Assembly: GCA_003156595.1 (NCBI GenBank)
Contig: PMHH01000061.1
Span: forward strand, 34,388 to 84,452
Length of the DNA stretch: 50,065 nucleotides
Direction of reading: 5' to 3'
From: Acidimicrobiaceae bacterium
GTDB taxonomy: Bacteria > Actinomycetota > Acidimicrobiia > Acidimicrobiales > Palsa-688
Below the pieces are notes generated by a model that did no database searches, had not been told where the DNA came from, and worked only from the letters and a program-made list of their open reading frames with translations. Within the stretch, counting starts at the first letter, position 1. Each line of letters starts with the position of its first letter. The position numbers and the translations under genes were made by a program. Shown one piece after another: positions 16,431 to 24,589 of the stretch.

Positions 16431-17569
16431 GGCCGCTTCGTGAGCTCGGGCACGGTAGCGGGCAGCTTGCTGCCAGCCGGCAAGAACAGGCTTCCGGTGG
16501 GTGTCACATGAGCCGATCCGTTACCTATCGGGATCGGCACGTACTTGCCGGAGCAGATGTAAGTGGTGCCCGGTCCGCACAGATTGTCGGTCAGGTAGGA
16601 CCGGTTGGAGATACTCGATGGCCAGTTGGCCTGGTGGATGACGAAGAACTGGATCGGGACGTTGTAGGCGAACAGGAACAGGAAGTTGCATATGCCGGCG
16701 AGGGCCAGGAACCGAAGTCCGGTCTTCTTCTTCCCGCTCACCCGCACCTGGTCGATGCCCCTCTCGGCCAGCGTCTCACCCTTGTCGTCGCGGAAGTACC
16801 GTACCGACGCCCACAGGGTCCAGACGCCACCCCAGAAGAAGGCCTCGTAGATGGGGTACTGGAACCTGGTGCCGTGCCACAGGGTCAGCCAGGGGACCGT
16901 GCTGGGATAGCTCCAGAAGCCCAGCGCCATCAGTATCGGCTCGAGGAGGGCATCGAAGACCATGAACGTGAGGAAGGTGAGCGACAGGATCCCGAACGTT
17001 CCCATCTCTGGCCACCGGGCTTTGATCTTGCGCATTAGGACCGATCCCACCACGGCGGCGCCGAAGACCAGGTAGATGTAGATCGGATCCACCCAGAGCG
17101 TCGGCTCCGCGATCTGATTCGAGTGGGGGAGCGGCCAACCGGGAATGTTGTGGGTCCAGTTGCCGAAGTTGAGCATGTAGGAGTTGTAGGTGAAGCTCAC
17201 GCTGGACCAGTTGGACATCGGGTCCTGCCACCAGATGGTGCCAAACACCAGGCACAGCAAGCCGTCGGTGGTGATGTGGCCTTCCTTGCGCCACGGCTTC
17301 ACCAGGAAGTGCCACAGGAATACCAGGAGACACGGGACGCCGAGCGCCTGCCACCCGTCGAGCACCCACTTGTCCCAGGTTGGGATCGGTGTCGCTCCGT
17401 GGGGGGTGGCCGTGGCGTTGCCCGAGACGATCCAGCCGATTACCGCATACGCTTCGATCGCCAGGAAGATGGCTCCGATTACCGCCCAGACCATGACCGG
17501 CCGGGTCTTTCGTTCGGTCACCGCTTGCTCGTGCAGTACGAGCGGCTCCCGATCCGTCGTGATGGCCAT
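16427..17569 (-). CDS. AveC-family ('spirocyclase') membrane protein, copy 2
   Basis: 380-residue membrane protein. N-terminal soluble tail of about 23 residues, then seven or so hydrophobic segments from residue 24. Shared motifs: PWRKEGHITTDGLL before a helix, WWQDPMSNW (113-120), NIPGWPLPHSNQIAEP, the ARWPEMGTFG loop, FRDDKGETLAERGID, and the C-terminal LCGPGTTYICSG with two cysteines. AveC of S. avermitilis is the only characterised relative I can name. Start supported by GGGAGGG upstream. It lies between an acyl-CoA synthetase and the AAA ATPase, overlapping the latter by 4 bases. Confidence 0.82.
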   Translation of the reverse strand: MAITTDREPLVLHEQAVTERKTRPVMVWAVIGAIFLAIEAYAVIGWIVSGNATATPHGATPIPTWDKWVLDGWQALGVPCLLVFLWHFLVKPWRKEGHITTDGLLCLVFGTIWWQDPMSNWSSVSFTYNSYMLNFGNWTHNIPGWPLPHSNQIAEPTLWVDPIYIYLVFGAAVVGSVLMRKIKARWPEMGTFGILSLTFLTFMVFDALLEPILMALGFWSYPSTVPWLTLWHGTRFQYPIYEAFFWGGVWTLWASVRYFRDDKGETLAERGIDQVRVSGKKKTGLRFLALAGICNFLFLFAYNVPIQFFVIHQANWPSSISNRSYLTDNLCGPGTTYICSGKYVPIPIGNGSAHVTPTGSLFLPAGSKLPATVPELTKRP

Positions 17570-17590
17570 CCGTCCCTCCCAGTGGCGCGG

Positions 17591-17609
17591 ACGCTCGATG
17601 AACGAGCGT
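17591..17609 (-). other. Intercistronic hairpin between acyl-CoA synthetase and AveC copy 2
   Basis: Perfect 7-base inverted repeat ACGCTCG / CGAGCGT around a five-base loop, in the 52-base gap between the two genes. No T-run follows. It may be an mRNA-stability element or weak attenuator tuning AveC/AAA expression. Confidence 0.4.
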
Positions 17610-17621
17610 GTTAAGGGAAAG

Positions 17622-19190
17622 CTAAGCAGTACCAGAATCCCCTGTCAAGTACTCAGAGGCCGGCTTCTGCTCCCGGTAGCGGGCCCGGAGGATCTGCTTG
17701 TAAAGCTTGCCGGTGTCGAGCCGAGGGAGCTCCTGCTCGAAGTCGACCGACCGGGGGCACTTGTAGGAAGCCAGGTGTTGCCGGCAGAAGTCCAGCAACT
17801 CCGCGGCCAGTTCAGGTCCGGCGTCCGACCAGTCGATCGGCTGCACCACAGCCTTCACGGATTCACCCAGGTCCTGGTCTGGGACTCCGATGACTGCGGC
17901 GTCGAGCACCTTCGGGTGGGTGACCAGGACGTTCTCCGCCTCCTGGGGGTAGATGTTGACCCCGCCGGCAATGATGGTGAACGCCTTGCGGTCGGTGAGA
18001 TACAGAAACCCTTCATCGTCTACATACCCCACATCACCGACCGTTGCGAAGCCGTCTTGGTTGTGAGCGCCCGCCGTCTTCGGTTCGTCGTTGTGGTACT
18101 TGAAGCTGACGCCTCCTTCGAACCAGACCGTGCCGACCTGACCGTTGTCGACTGGCGTGCCGTCGTCGTCCAGGATGTGGATCGTGCCGAGGACCGAGCG
18201 CCCGACCGACCCAGGGTGGGAGAGCCACTTGTCCGAGGTGATGTGGGTAGCTCCCACACCTTCCGTCGCCGAGTAGTACTCCCACAGGATCGGTCCCCAC
18301 CAGTCGATCATCTGCTTCTTGACGGTAGCGGGACACGGCGCGGCGGCGTGAATCGCCCAGCGATGAGACGACAGGTCAAACCGTGACCGCTCCTCCTCCG
18401 GCAGTTTGAGCATTCGCACGAACATGGTCGGGACCCACTGGCTGTGGGTTACGGAGAAGCGCTCGATGAGCGCGAGTGCCGCGGCGGGCTCGAAGTGCTC
18501 CATCACGACCACGGTGGCGCCTCGTCGCTGCACGGCCATGGACCACAACAGCGGTGCCGAGTGGTACATCGGGGCGGGTGACAGGTACACCGCGCCATCC
18601 TGCATCTCCAGCAGCTCGAGAAAGCCGCCCAGGATATCGAGGCCCTGGCCGAGCGGGGCCAGTGAAAGCGGGCGCATGATGCCCTTCGGGCGGCCGGTGG
18701 TCCCGGACGAGTAGAGCATGGCTTCGCCTTCGCACTCGTCCTCGATGGGATCGGTGGGGTAGCCGGCGATCTCCCGCTCGTAGCTTGCCCAACCAGCTTC
18801 CGTACCGTCGACCATGAGTCGGACCGCCACGGCCGGGGTCAGGGCGGAGTCGAGGCGGGTGGCCACCGGGGCCAGCCGGTGGCTCGATACCACCACCTTC
18901 GCAGCGCAGTCGTCGACGATGTACGCCGCTTCAGGCGCGGTCAGGTGAGAATTGATCGGTGTGTAGTAAAGGCCAGAACGCTGCGCGCCCCACGCCACTT
19001 CGAGGAACCGGGGATGGTTCTCCACCATGATGGCAATGTGGTCACCGGGGCGAAGCCCCCGGTCGTGGAAGAGCTGGGCCAGCTGGTTGGACCGTCGGTT
19101 GAGGTCGCCATAGGTCACGGTCTCACCGCTCGATGCCATTATCACCGCTGGTCTCTCCGGGCTCTGGTCGGCAATGGCGGCGGGATGCAT
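17622..19190 (-). CDS. Acyl-CoA synthetase (AMP-binding, FadD type)
   Basis: 522-residue adenylate-forming ligase that activates a carboxylic acid to acyl-CoA with ATP. Motifs in order: phosphate loop YSSGTTGRPKG (about residue 170), YYSATEG adenine motif, GDVGYVDDEGFLYLTDR hinge, GGVNIYPQEAE, and the catalytic lysine in LDTGKLYKQ near the C-terminus. The ATG follows directly on the VWA stop (TAG-ATG, no gap), so it is translationally coupled. The only FadD in the window, so probably the entry step for the acid substrate of this operon. Confidence 0.92.
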   Translation of the reverse strand: MHPAAIADQSPERPAVIMASSGETVTYGDLNRRSNQLAQLFHDRGLRPGDHIAIMVENHPRFLEVAWGAQRSGLYYTPINSHLTAPEAAYIVDDCAAKVVVSSHRLAPVATRLDSALTPAVAVRLMVDGTEAGWASYEREIAGYPTDPIEDECEGEAMLYSSGTTGRPKGIMRPLSLAPLGQGLDILGGFLELLEMQDGAVYLSPAPMYHSAPLLWSMAVQRRGATVVVMEHFEPAAALALIERFSVTHSQWVPTMFVRMLKLPEEERSRFDLSSHRWAIHAAAPCPATVKKQMIDWWGPILWEYYSATEGVGATHITSDKWLSHPGSVGRSVLGTIHILDDDGTPVDNGQVGTVWFEGGVSFKYHNDEPKTAGAHNQDGFATVGDVGYVDDEGFLYLTDRKAFTIIAGGVNIYPQEAENVLVTHPKVLDAAVIGVPDQDLGESVKAVVQPIDWSDAGPELAAELLDFCRQHLASYKCPRSVDFEQELPRLDTGKLYKQILRARYREQKPASEYLTGDSGTA

Positions 19191-20999
19191 CTACGCCGAG
19201 CTCCTTCCAGAAATGGCGAAATGGCCCAGGGAGGACGTGGGCTTACCCCGCTCATCACGCCTCCGGCCGCTCGCCGCTTTCAGGGCTGACCCAAAGAGGG
19301 GGAGGAGGTGGCGTCCCATGTCGTTGGGACTGAGCAGACCGACATGGCTGACATGACCCCACAAGCGTTCGAGCGCGGCCTCATCAGTCGAGGTCCCGAC
19401 GCTTAGGCATACGCAGCCGACGGCCTGATCGACCGCTTCCGACAGGGCCCGACGGGTGTCGTGCTCGGCGTAGCTGCCCTGGTAGTCATCGTCGTACGGG
19501 AACCCGTCGGAGATCACCACCAGAAGCCGGTTGGAGGTGCCCGCTTTGGTGGCGGCCAAGTGAGTCGAGTGGCGGATGGCGGCGCCCATCCTGGTAAACC
19601 CGGCGGGCTCTATGGCTGCCAGACGCTTGAGGGCGCCTTGATCGAGGCGACCCTCGAAGTCCTTGACCCGCAAGAACCGGATTTGATTGCGGCCCCGCGA
19701 CGTAAAGCCGTAGCAGGCCACCCGGTCTCCGACTTCCTCGAGCGCCATCACCAGGTTCGCCGCCAGCATCCGCTGCCGTTCCCAGATGGGGTCTCCGCTC
19801 GCATGCCGTTCGCCGGTCGAACCCGAGGCGTCGATGAGCACGATGACCCCGAGGTCATGGGCGCTGCGCAGTCGGGCCTGGTACACCCTGGGATCTTCGA
19901 TCTCGCCCGTTGCCAGCTCTGTGGCCAGGTTTGTTATGGCTTCGGGATCAAGGCTGTCGCCTTCCTCCTGGCGGTCGTGACGACGGTAGGCCAACCCCAG
20001 GCGAGCTAGCTGACGCCGGAGGAGCGGGTCGATCCGAGGGTGGTCCACAGCCTGGTCCGGCCGCGGCGGGGGATCGAACTCGCCCACTCGGCACCAGGCC
20101 TCGCGGTAGCAGCGGCGATGCCAATCCCACTCGGGGTAGCAGAAGTCGCCTGTCGGCTCCGCGGCGTTGAGGAACTCCAGACCCGGTGGAGCGGCGATCG
20201 CACGGGCGTTGGCGCCGACCTTGTCAGCGACCGCCTGGCTCCCAACCGGCATGTCGGCCGATCCTCCGTTGTCGTCCGGCGACGGTCTCCGGCTCATACC
20301 CATCTGGTTGCGCAGCATCTTCAAGAGGGGGTTCTCCCAGTTGAGCGGCGACGACAACAGCTTGAGGATCTTCGACTCGTCGGAGTCCTCGTCGTCGTCG
20401 AGTTCGGGGAGTGACTCGTCGTTCGTCTGGCTAAGCGACCCCTTCCCGGTCGGCGACGTGGCACTGGCCGCGCCACCTCCGCGCAGCAATTTGCTGGGAC
20501 GCATTACCCCGAAGTGCTCTGGAGCGGGTGGTATCCGCTCCCCGTCCAACGCTCGCTTGAGCGACTCGTGCGCTGACACCGACAGACGTCCATTCCAATG
20601 GTCGTCTACCGCGGTTCGCACCGTCGGGGGCACACAATGGCCGATCATGTTGATCGCCCGTGCGGCCTCGAGCGTCATGTACCGGCGGGCCGGCGTGGCC
20701 CGGCCCAGGAGTCGCGCCGCCAGCCGAGGCTCGAAGCTGCCGACGCCGGCCATGGCGCTCTGGATGACCACGGCGACCAGGACGTCGGGGCCGTCCGCCA
20801 TCGGAACGTGGATCACCTCGCCGTCGGAGTACGCCCGCTCGATGTCACTGCCACGCACGGCGAGCTTGCGCCCGGCCACCGCGCTGGCGAGAAGTGAATA
20901 GCGAGTGTGATCCGAGCCGGCTTCGTCGCTCGCATCTTCCACCTCTGGAGCGCTCACCGCCGCAGGAACCATGGAAGGTACCGTAGCCCCTCGCGACAT
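19191..20999 (-). CDS. VWA-domain protein (NorD/CbbO-like partner of the AAA ATPase)
   Basis: 602-residue soluble protein. The N-terminal 380 residues are mostly helical and acidic, including a low-complexity DDDEDSDES stretch; the C-terminal part is a von Willebrand A domain with an intact MIDAS motif DASGSTG (from residue 390) and the later threonine in AGFTRMG and ISDGFPYDDD. This architecture is that of NorD/CbbO proteins, which work with NorQ/CbbQ AAA ATPases to activate or insert metal into target enzymes. The AAA partner is in the same operon. The annotated ATG lies inside a palindromic operator; a second ATG at 20972 is a plausible alternative start. Confidence 0.85.
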   Translation of the reverse strand: MSRGATVPSMVPAAVSAPEVEDASDEAGSDHTRYSLLASAVAGRKLAVRGSDIERAYSDGEVIHVPMADGPDVLVAVVIQSAMAGVGSFEPRLAARLLGRATPARRYMTLEAARAINMIGHCVPPTVRTAVDDHWNGRLSVSAHESLKRALDGERIPPAPEHFGVMRPSKLLRGGGAASATSPTGKGSLSQTNDESLPELDDDEDSDESKILKLLSSPLNWENPLLKMLRNQMGMSRRPSPDDNGGSADMPVGSQAVADKVGANARAIAAPPGLEFLNAAEPTGDFCYPEWDWHRRCYREAWCRVGEFDPPPRPDQAVDHPRIDPLLRRQLARLGLAYRRHDRQEEGDSLDPEAITNLATELATGEIEDPRVYQARLRSAHDLGVIVLIDASGSTGERHASGDPIWERQRMLAANLVMALEEVGDRVACYGFTSRGRNQIRFLRVKDFEGRLDQGALKRLAAIEPAGFTRMGAAIRHSTHLAATKAGTSNRLLVVISDGFPYDDDYQGSYAEHDTRRALSEAVDQAVGCVCLSVGTSTDEAALERLWGHVSHVGLLSPNDMGRHLLPLFGSALKAASGRRRDERGKPTSSLGHFAISGRSSA

Positions 21000-21026
21000 C
21001 GGATGTAACTAGACATCCGATGTCAA
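20995..21026 (-). promoter_or_regulatory. Palindromic operator and -35 at the start of the VWA/AAA operon
   Basis: Perfect 12-base inverted repeat: GACATCGGATGT (20995-21006) and ACATCCGATGTC (21013-21024) with a 6-base spacer. On the minus strand TTGACA (21021-21026) overlaps it, giving a clear -35. The core GACATCCGATGTC recurs at the operator at 36758-36780. The flanking upstream gene encodes a TetR regulator in the same orientation. Confidence 0.6.
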
Positions 21027-21031
21027 CTTTC

Positions 21032-21745
21032 CTAGCGACGTACCTGCTGGCGCGGTTTCCTACTGGATCGAGGGGCCCGGCCCCGTGTCACGGAACCGGC
21101 TTCAGGTTGGGCTATCAGTCCTCGCAGTACCAGGTCGGACGCTTGTCGGACCAGTTCGGCGTCCGATGTCGCCGTAACATCGAGGTGTTCTCGGTAGACC
21201 ACCTGCGTGACGGCGGCGCCCAGCACTTCCGCGGCCAACCGGGGGGCAACCGGACGGAAGGTTCCTTCGTCGATCCCTTTGGCGATGAGGTCCGCGACGA
21301 AATCGAGACCGATGTTGACGTGGTCGTCAAACAGCCGACGGGCCGGCCCGTAGGCCTCGATGTCCTCGATGAAGGTCGTCCAAGGAGGACGGAAGATGGT
21401 TATGCCCTCGGACAGGAACGTCTCGATCTGCTCGGCCGCGTCTCCAGCGCTGGCCAACCCGTCCCTGGCCCGCTCACCCAATCGCCGCCACATCCGATCG
21501 AGGACGAGCAGGAACATCTGCTCCTTGGTCGGGGCGAGGTCGTACAGCGTCTTCCGGGAGCATCGCGCGCTGGCTGCCAGTTCGCCGACTGTGGTCTTGC
21601 GCAAGCCCCGCTCGAGAAAGATCGCTTCGAGCGCGTCCAAGATCTCCTCTTGGCGAGGCGAGTACCTGTCCTGGTGGCCCATGATCGCCCGGATCCGGTC
21701 CGCGGCCGACGAGGCCGCAGCCACCTCACTGAGTCGTTCAACCAC
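21032..21745 (-). CDS. TetR-family regulator
   Basis: 237 residues. N-terminal helix-turn-helix of TetR type (EILDALEAIFLERGLRKTTVGELAASARCSRKTLYDLAPTKE spans it, residues about 33-75) followed by an all-helical ligand domain. GTG start assumed. It ends 32 bases upstream of the VWA operon start, with the GACATC palindrome between, so it is the best candidate to repress that operon. Divergent from the next TetR gene across a 133-base gap. Confidence 0.85.
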   Translation of the reverse strand: MVERLSEVAAASSAADRIRAIMGHQDRYSPRQEEILDALEAIFLERGLRKTTVGELAASARCSRKTLYDLAPTKEQMFLLVLDRMWRRLGERARDGLASAGDAAEQIETFLSEGITIFRPPWTTFIEDIEAYGPARRLFDDHVNIGLDFVADLIAKGIDEGTFRPVAPRLAAEVLGAAVTQVVYREHLDVTATSDAELVRQASDLVLRGLIAQPEAGSVTRGRAPRSSRKPRQQVRR

Positions 21746-21800
21746 GGACGCCTCCCCGCCACAGGTCGACGGAGGGTAGGTGGTCGGTCATGTACCACAG

Positions 21801-21827
21801 ACAATATCGAGGTACTTCAAACAATAT
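21801..21827. promoter_or_regulatory. Direct repeat ACAATAT in the intergenic region of two divergent TetR genes
   Basis: ACAATAT occurs at 21801-21807 and 21821-21827, exactly 20 bases apart (two helical turns), in the gap between the divergent TetR genes. Could be an autoregulatory site. No strong promoter pair is obvious around it. Confidence 0.3.
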
Positions 21828-21878
21828 GCCGATGAGACCTTTCACGCCTTTTGCCCGCTCAGCCGTTATCCTCGCACC

Positions 21879-22565
21879 ATGCTGCCGATCGACGCCACGA
21901 CGGCCGAAGGCGCCAACGATCGGCAAGCGATCACGGCCGAACGGCGCCAGCGCATTGTCGATGCGTCGCGCCGGGTTTTCCTCGAGCGGGGGCTGGTCCG
22001 GGCGCGGACCCGCCAGATCGCCGAAGCCGCCGGGGTCAAGGAGGCCATTCTCTACAGTCACTTCGCCTCCAAGGAGGAGATCTTCTCCGCCGCCATATTT
22101 GATCCGCTCGAAGCATTGATCAGCGAGATTTTCGCGCGGGTCGACCTCCTGGGCACGGCTGACGAACACACCCGTCAACGAATCTTCGTCGAGGGCCACA
22201 TCCGGTTTATAGAGGTCATGAAGGAGGTCGTTCCGCTGTTCGGCGTGGCGCTCTACTCCAACGTCGAGGTCGGGCGACGATTCTTCACCGGGCGTCTCCT
22301 GCCCTTGTTCAACTCCTGGTTCAAGCTGACCGAGCGGAGCGTCGAGGGTTGGTCCCACCGCAATGCCAACCCTCGCACCGTGGCCATGGCGGCCTGGGGG
22401 ATGCACTTCGGGATGGCGCTCGATGCGGCGATGACCGACGACGAGCTCGACGTGACCGGCACCGCTCGAAAGGTGGCAGACGTGTTGTACTACGGCCTGC
22501 TGAGGCCGGAACCGTCAGGGAAGTCGAAGAGGTCACGTAAGGCGACGGCGCTGCCTCCACGCTGA
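21879..22565 (+). CDS. TetR-family regulator
   Basis: 228 residues with a TetR helix-turn-helix (RRQRIVDASRRVFLERG ... QIAEAAGVKEAILYSHF, about residues 20-62) and a ligand domain. Start ATG 21879 chosen so the HTH begins about 20 residues in; the frame is open 99 bases further upstream without a good start. It resembles the regulator at 41779 both in the HTH and in the later FGVALYSNVEVGRRFF / GMALFTDQDSGRAFY segment. Located directly upstream of the amidohydrolase at 22639. Confidence 0.87.
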   Translation: MLPIDATTAEGANDRQAITAERRQRIVDASRRVFLERGLVRARTRQIAEAAGVKEAILYSHFASKEEIFSAAIFDPLEALISEIFARVDLLGTADEHTRQRIFVEGHIRFIEVMKEVVPLFGVALYSNVEVGRRFFTGRLLPLFNSWFKLTERSVEGWSHRNANPRTVAMAAWGMHFGMALDAAMTDDELDVTGTARKVADVLYYGLLRPEPSGKSKRSRKATALPPR

Positions 22566-22590
22566 TTGACGCGGGGCAAACCCGAAGTTC

Positions 22591-22631
22591 GTAACTGTTT
22601 ACTTGACGGGTTCACCGAGTCACCGTAGGAT
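22591..22631 (+). promoter_or_regulatory. GTAA-N4-TTAC operator with leaderless promoter of the amidohydrolase
   Basis: GTAACTGTTTAC (22591-22602) runs straight into TTGACG (22603-22608), then 17 bases and TAGGAT (22626-22631). The GTG start at 22639 begins 7 bases after the -10, at the expected transcription start, so the mRNA is leaderless. One of the clearest members of this operator family. Confidence 0.68.
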
Positions 22632-22638
22632 CCCCTTC

Positions 22639-23844
22639 GTGGCCGAACCTGCCCCCTGGATCATCTCGGTGGACGACCACGTGTTCGAGCCGGCCGAGAT
22701 CTGGGAGTCCCGCCTGCCCCGCCGGTACGTCGACCAGGGCCCTCGGGTGGAGCGCAAGAGGATCGCGCGACAAGCGCGGGGTAAGGGTGGAGGTTTCGAT
22801 CAGTGGATCGAGTCGGACGACGGGACCTGGTGTGATGTCTGGCGTTACGAGGAGCTCTTCTATCCGCTGACGCGCGCCTTCGCCGCGGTCGGCGGAACCG
22901 GCCGTGACTTCGATGCCGTGACCTTCGACGACATCCGACCAGGAGCCTGGCGGCAGAAGGACCGGCTGGCCGACATGGACACGAACCATGTCGAGGCGGC
23001 CCTGTGCTTCCCGAACACTCTGCCCCGGTTCTGCGGGCAGGCATTTTATGAAGCGCCCGATCACGACCTTGCCCTCCTCTGCGTGCAGGCCTACAACGAC
23101 TGGCTGCTTGACGAATGGTGCGGAGGGGAGGGCGCGGGACGGCTGTTCGGCGCGACCATCGTCCCGCTCTGGGACCCGGACCTGGCCGCGGTCGAAGTAC
23201 GGCGTTGCGCGGGCAAGGGCGGGATCGCCATCACCTTTCCCGAGAGCCCACATCCTCTCGGTCTGCCGTCGTTGCATGACAAGAGGCACTGGTGGGATCC
23301 GGTGTTCGAGGCCTGTCAGGAGACAGACACCATGTTGTGTATGCACGTGGGATCGTCATCTCGCATGCCGACCACCTCGCCGGATGCGCCCTTCGTGGTC
23401 AGCGGGGTCCTCACCTTCCAAAATGCGCTCGGCTCCCTGACCGATTTCATATTCTCCAAGACGCTCGAGCGCTTTCCCCGGCTCAAGATCGCCTACTCCG
23501 AGGCGCAAGTCGGGTGGATGCCGTTCGTGCTGGAACGAGCGGACAAGCTGTTTGCCCGCAGTTACACGGGCCTCCAGCAGCCGCCATCGAGCTATGTCGC
23601 CGGCCGGGTGTTCGGTTGCATTTTCGACGACGAGACCGGACTGCGCAACCGCGACGCCGTCGGGATGGACCAAATCTGCTTCGAGACCGACTATCCCCAC
23701 GCCGATTCGACCTTCCCGGATTCACAAGCAACGCTCCTCGGCCTGGCCAAGTCAGCCGGGCTCACTGACGATGAGCTCTACAAATTGGCGCGCGGCAACG
23801 CCATCAGCGCCTTTCAGCTGCAGCGCATCGGCATCGAGCACTAG
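22639..23844 (+). CDS. Amidohydrolase-2 family metal hydrolase
   Basis: 401-residue ACMSD-like TIM-barrel hydrolase. N-terminal metal motif ISVDDHVFEPAEIW, further histidine in CMHVGSSS and aspartate in FETDYPHADSTFP. Members decarboxylate or hydrolyse cyclic and CoA-bound intermediates with a divalent metal. GTG 22639 is the start expected from the leaderless promoter, and it places the DDH motif at residue 12. Near-identical over long stretches to the truncated protein at 1-873. TetR genes on both sides. Confidence 0.9.
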   Translation: MAEPAPWIISVDDHVFEPAEIWESRLPRRYVDQGPRVERKRIARQARGKGGGFDQWIESDDGTWCDVWRYEELFYPLTRAFAAVGGTGRDFDAVTFDDIRPGAWRQKDRLADMDTNHVEAALCFPNTLPRFCGQAFYEAPDHDLALLCVQAYNDWLLDEWCGGEGAGRLFGATIVPLWDPDLAAVEVRRCAGKGGIAITFPESPHPLGLPSLHDKRHWWDPVFEACQETDTMLCMHVGSSSRMPTTSPDAPFVVSGVLTFQNALGSLTDFIFSKTLERFPRLKIAYSEAQVGWMPFVLERADKLFARSYTGLQQPPSSYVAGRVFGCIFDDETGLRNRDAVGMDQICFETDYPHADSTFPDSQATLLGLAKSAGLTDDELYKLARGNAISAFQLQRIGIEH

Positions 23845-23848
23845 GCGC

Positions 23849-23883
23849 GCCCTATCGGCTGGGCACGGCCCTATCGGCTGGGC
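23849..23883. repeat. Tandem 16-base direct repeat at a convergent junction
   Basis: GCCCTATCGGCTGGGC occurs at 23849-23864 and again at 23868-23883. Each unit can fold back through GCCC/GGGC. The second copy contains the stop codon of the convergent TetR gene. Probably a small local duplication acting as a weak two-way terminator. Confidence 0.5.
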
Positions 23884-24500
23884 GGCCGTCGGCTCGCGGG
23901 CGCCTGCGGGGTTCGCTTCCTCGGTGCCGGCCGGGTCCGAATGCCGTCGAGGAAAACCCGGATCACCGCCCGAGTGCTCTCGGGGGGGACCCGTCCTTGC
24001 TTCGGCAGCTCGGTGATAGCCAGCAGCAGAAGGGCTCCGAACAGGGAGATCAGGAGCAAGTCGACGTCGGCGATGGTCAACTCTCCGGTCTGGCAACCCT
24101 CGAGCAGCAATTGCCGGATCGGACCGTACCCGACTTTCTGAAGATCCAGGAGGCGGGGTACCAGCGAACCCGTTTCGGACAGGACCCGAAGGAAGCTGAA
24201 ATTGATGGACGGGTGGTCGTCACCGATCGACATGGCCGCGACGAGGGCTCGCTCGAGGCGCTCCGACACGGTGCCCTTCCCTTCCGCGGCCGCGGTCGCG
24301 GCCTCGAGGAAGCGGAGCATGACGTCCTCGGCAAGGAAAGAGAGCAGGTCGTCTTTGCCGGAGAAGTAGTAGTAGAGGGTGGCTCGGGGGATGCCGGTCG
24401 CCTCGGTCACACGGGGAAAGGTGACGCCGCCCGGACCGCTGAGGAATTCGGGGGCCATGGCCCGAAGGCGGTCGGCCATCTCGACAGGCACCGATTTCAA
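23871..24500 (-). CDS. TetR-family regulator
   Basis: 209 residues. HTH at about residues 20-60 (PRVTEATGIPRATLYYYFSGKDDLL), followed by helical ligand domain and a basic, proline-rich C-terminal tail (RPAPRKRTPQAPASRRPP). It is divergent from the crotonase gene with an 89-base gap. That gap contains GTTTAGACGG and a half-site of the GTAA-N4-TTAC operator. It may control the crotonase-Rieske-AveC-MaoC run. Confidence 0.85.
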   Translation of the reverse strand: MKSVPVEMADRLRAMAPEFLSGPGGVTFPRVTEATGIPRATLYYYFSGKDDLLSFLAEDVMLRFLEAATAAAEGKGTVSERLERALVAAMSIGDDHPSINFSFLRVLSETGSLVPRLLDLQKVGYGPIRQLLLEGCQTGELTIADVDLLLISLFGALLLLAITELPKQGRVPPESTRAVIRVFLDGIRTRPAPRKRTPQAPASRRPPSR

Positions 24501-24589
24501 TCGTCATCCTTTCCCGCCGTCCAAAGAAGGGGCTGGACGAAAGTTTAGACGGTAGCGCGGAGTACATCCCGTTGCGGTTTACTTGTCCC

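Noticed and set aside
15597-20999. Denitrification (NorQ/NorD) or Rubisco activation genes
   Set aside because: The ATPase and VWA proteins resemble those classes, but no NO reductase, cytochrome or Rubisco gene is nearby.
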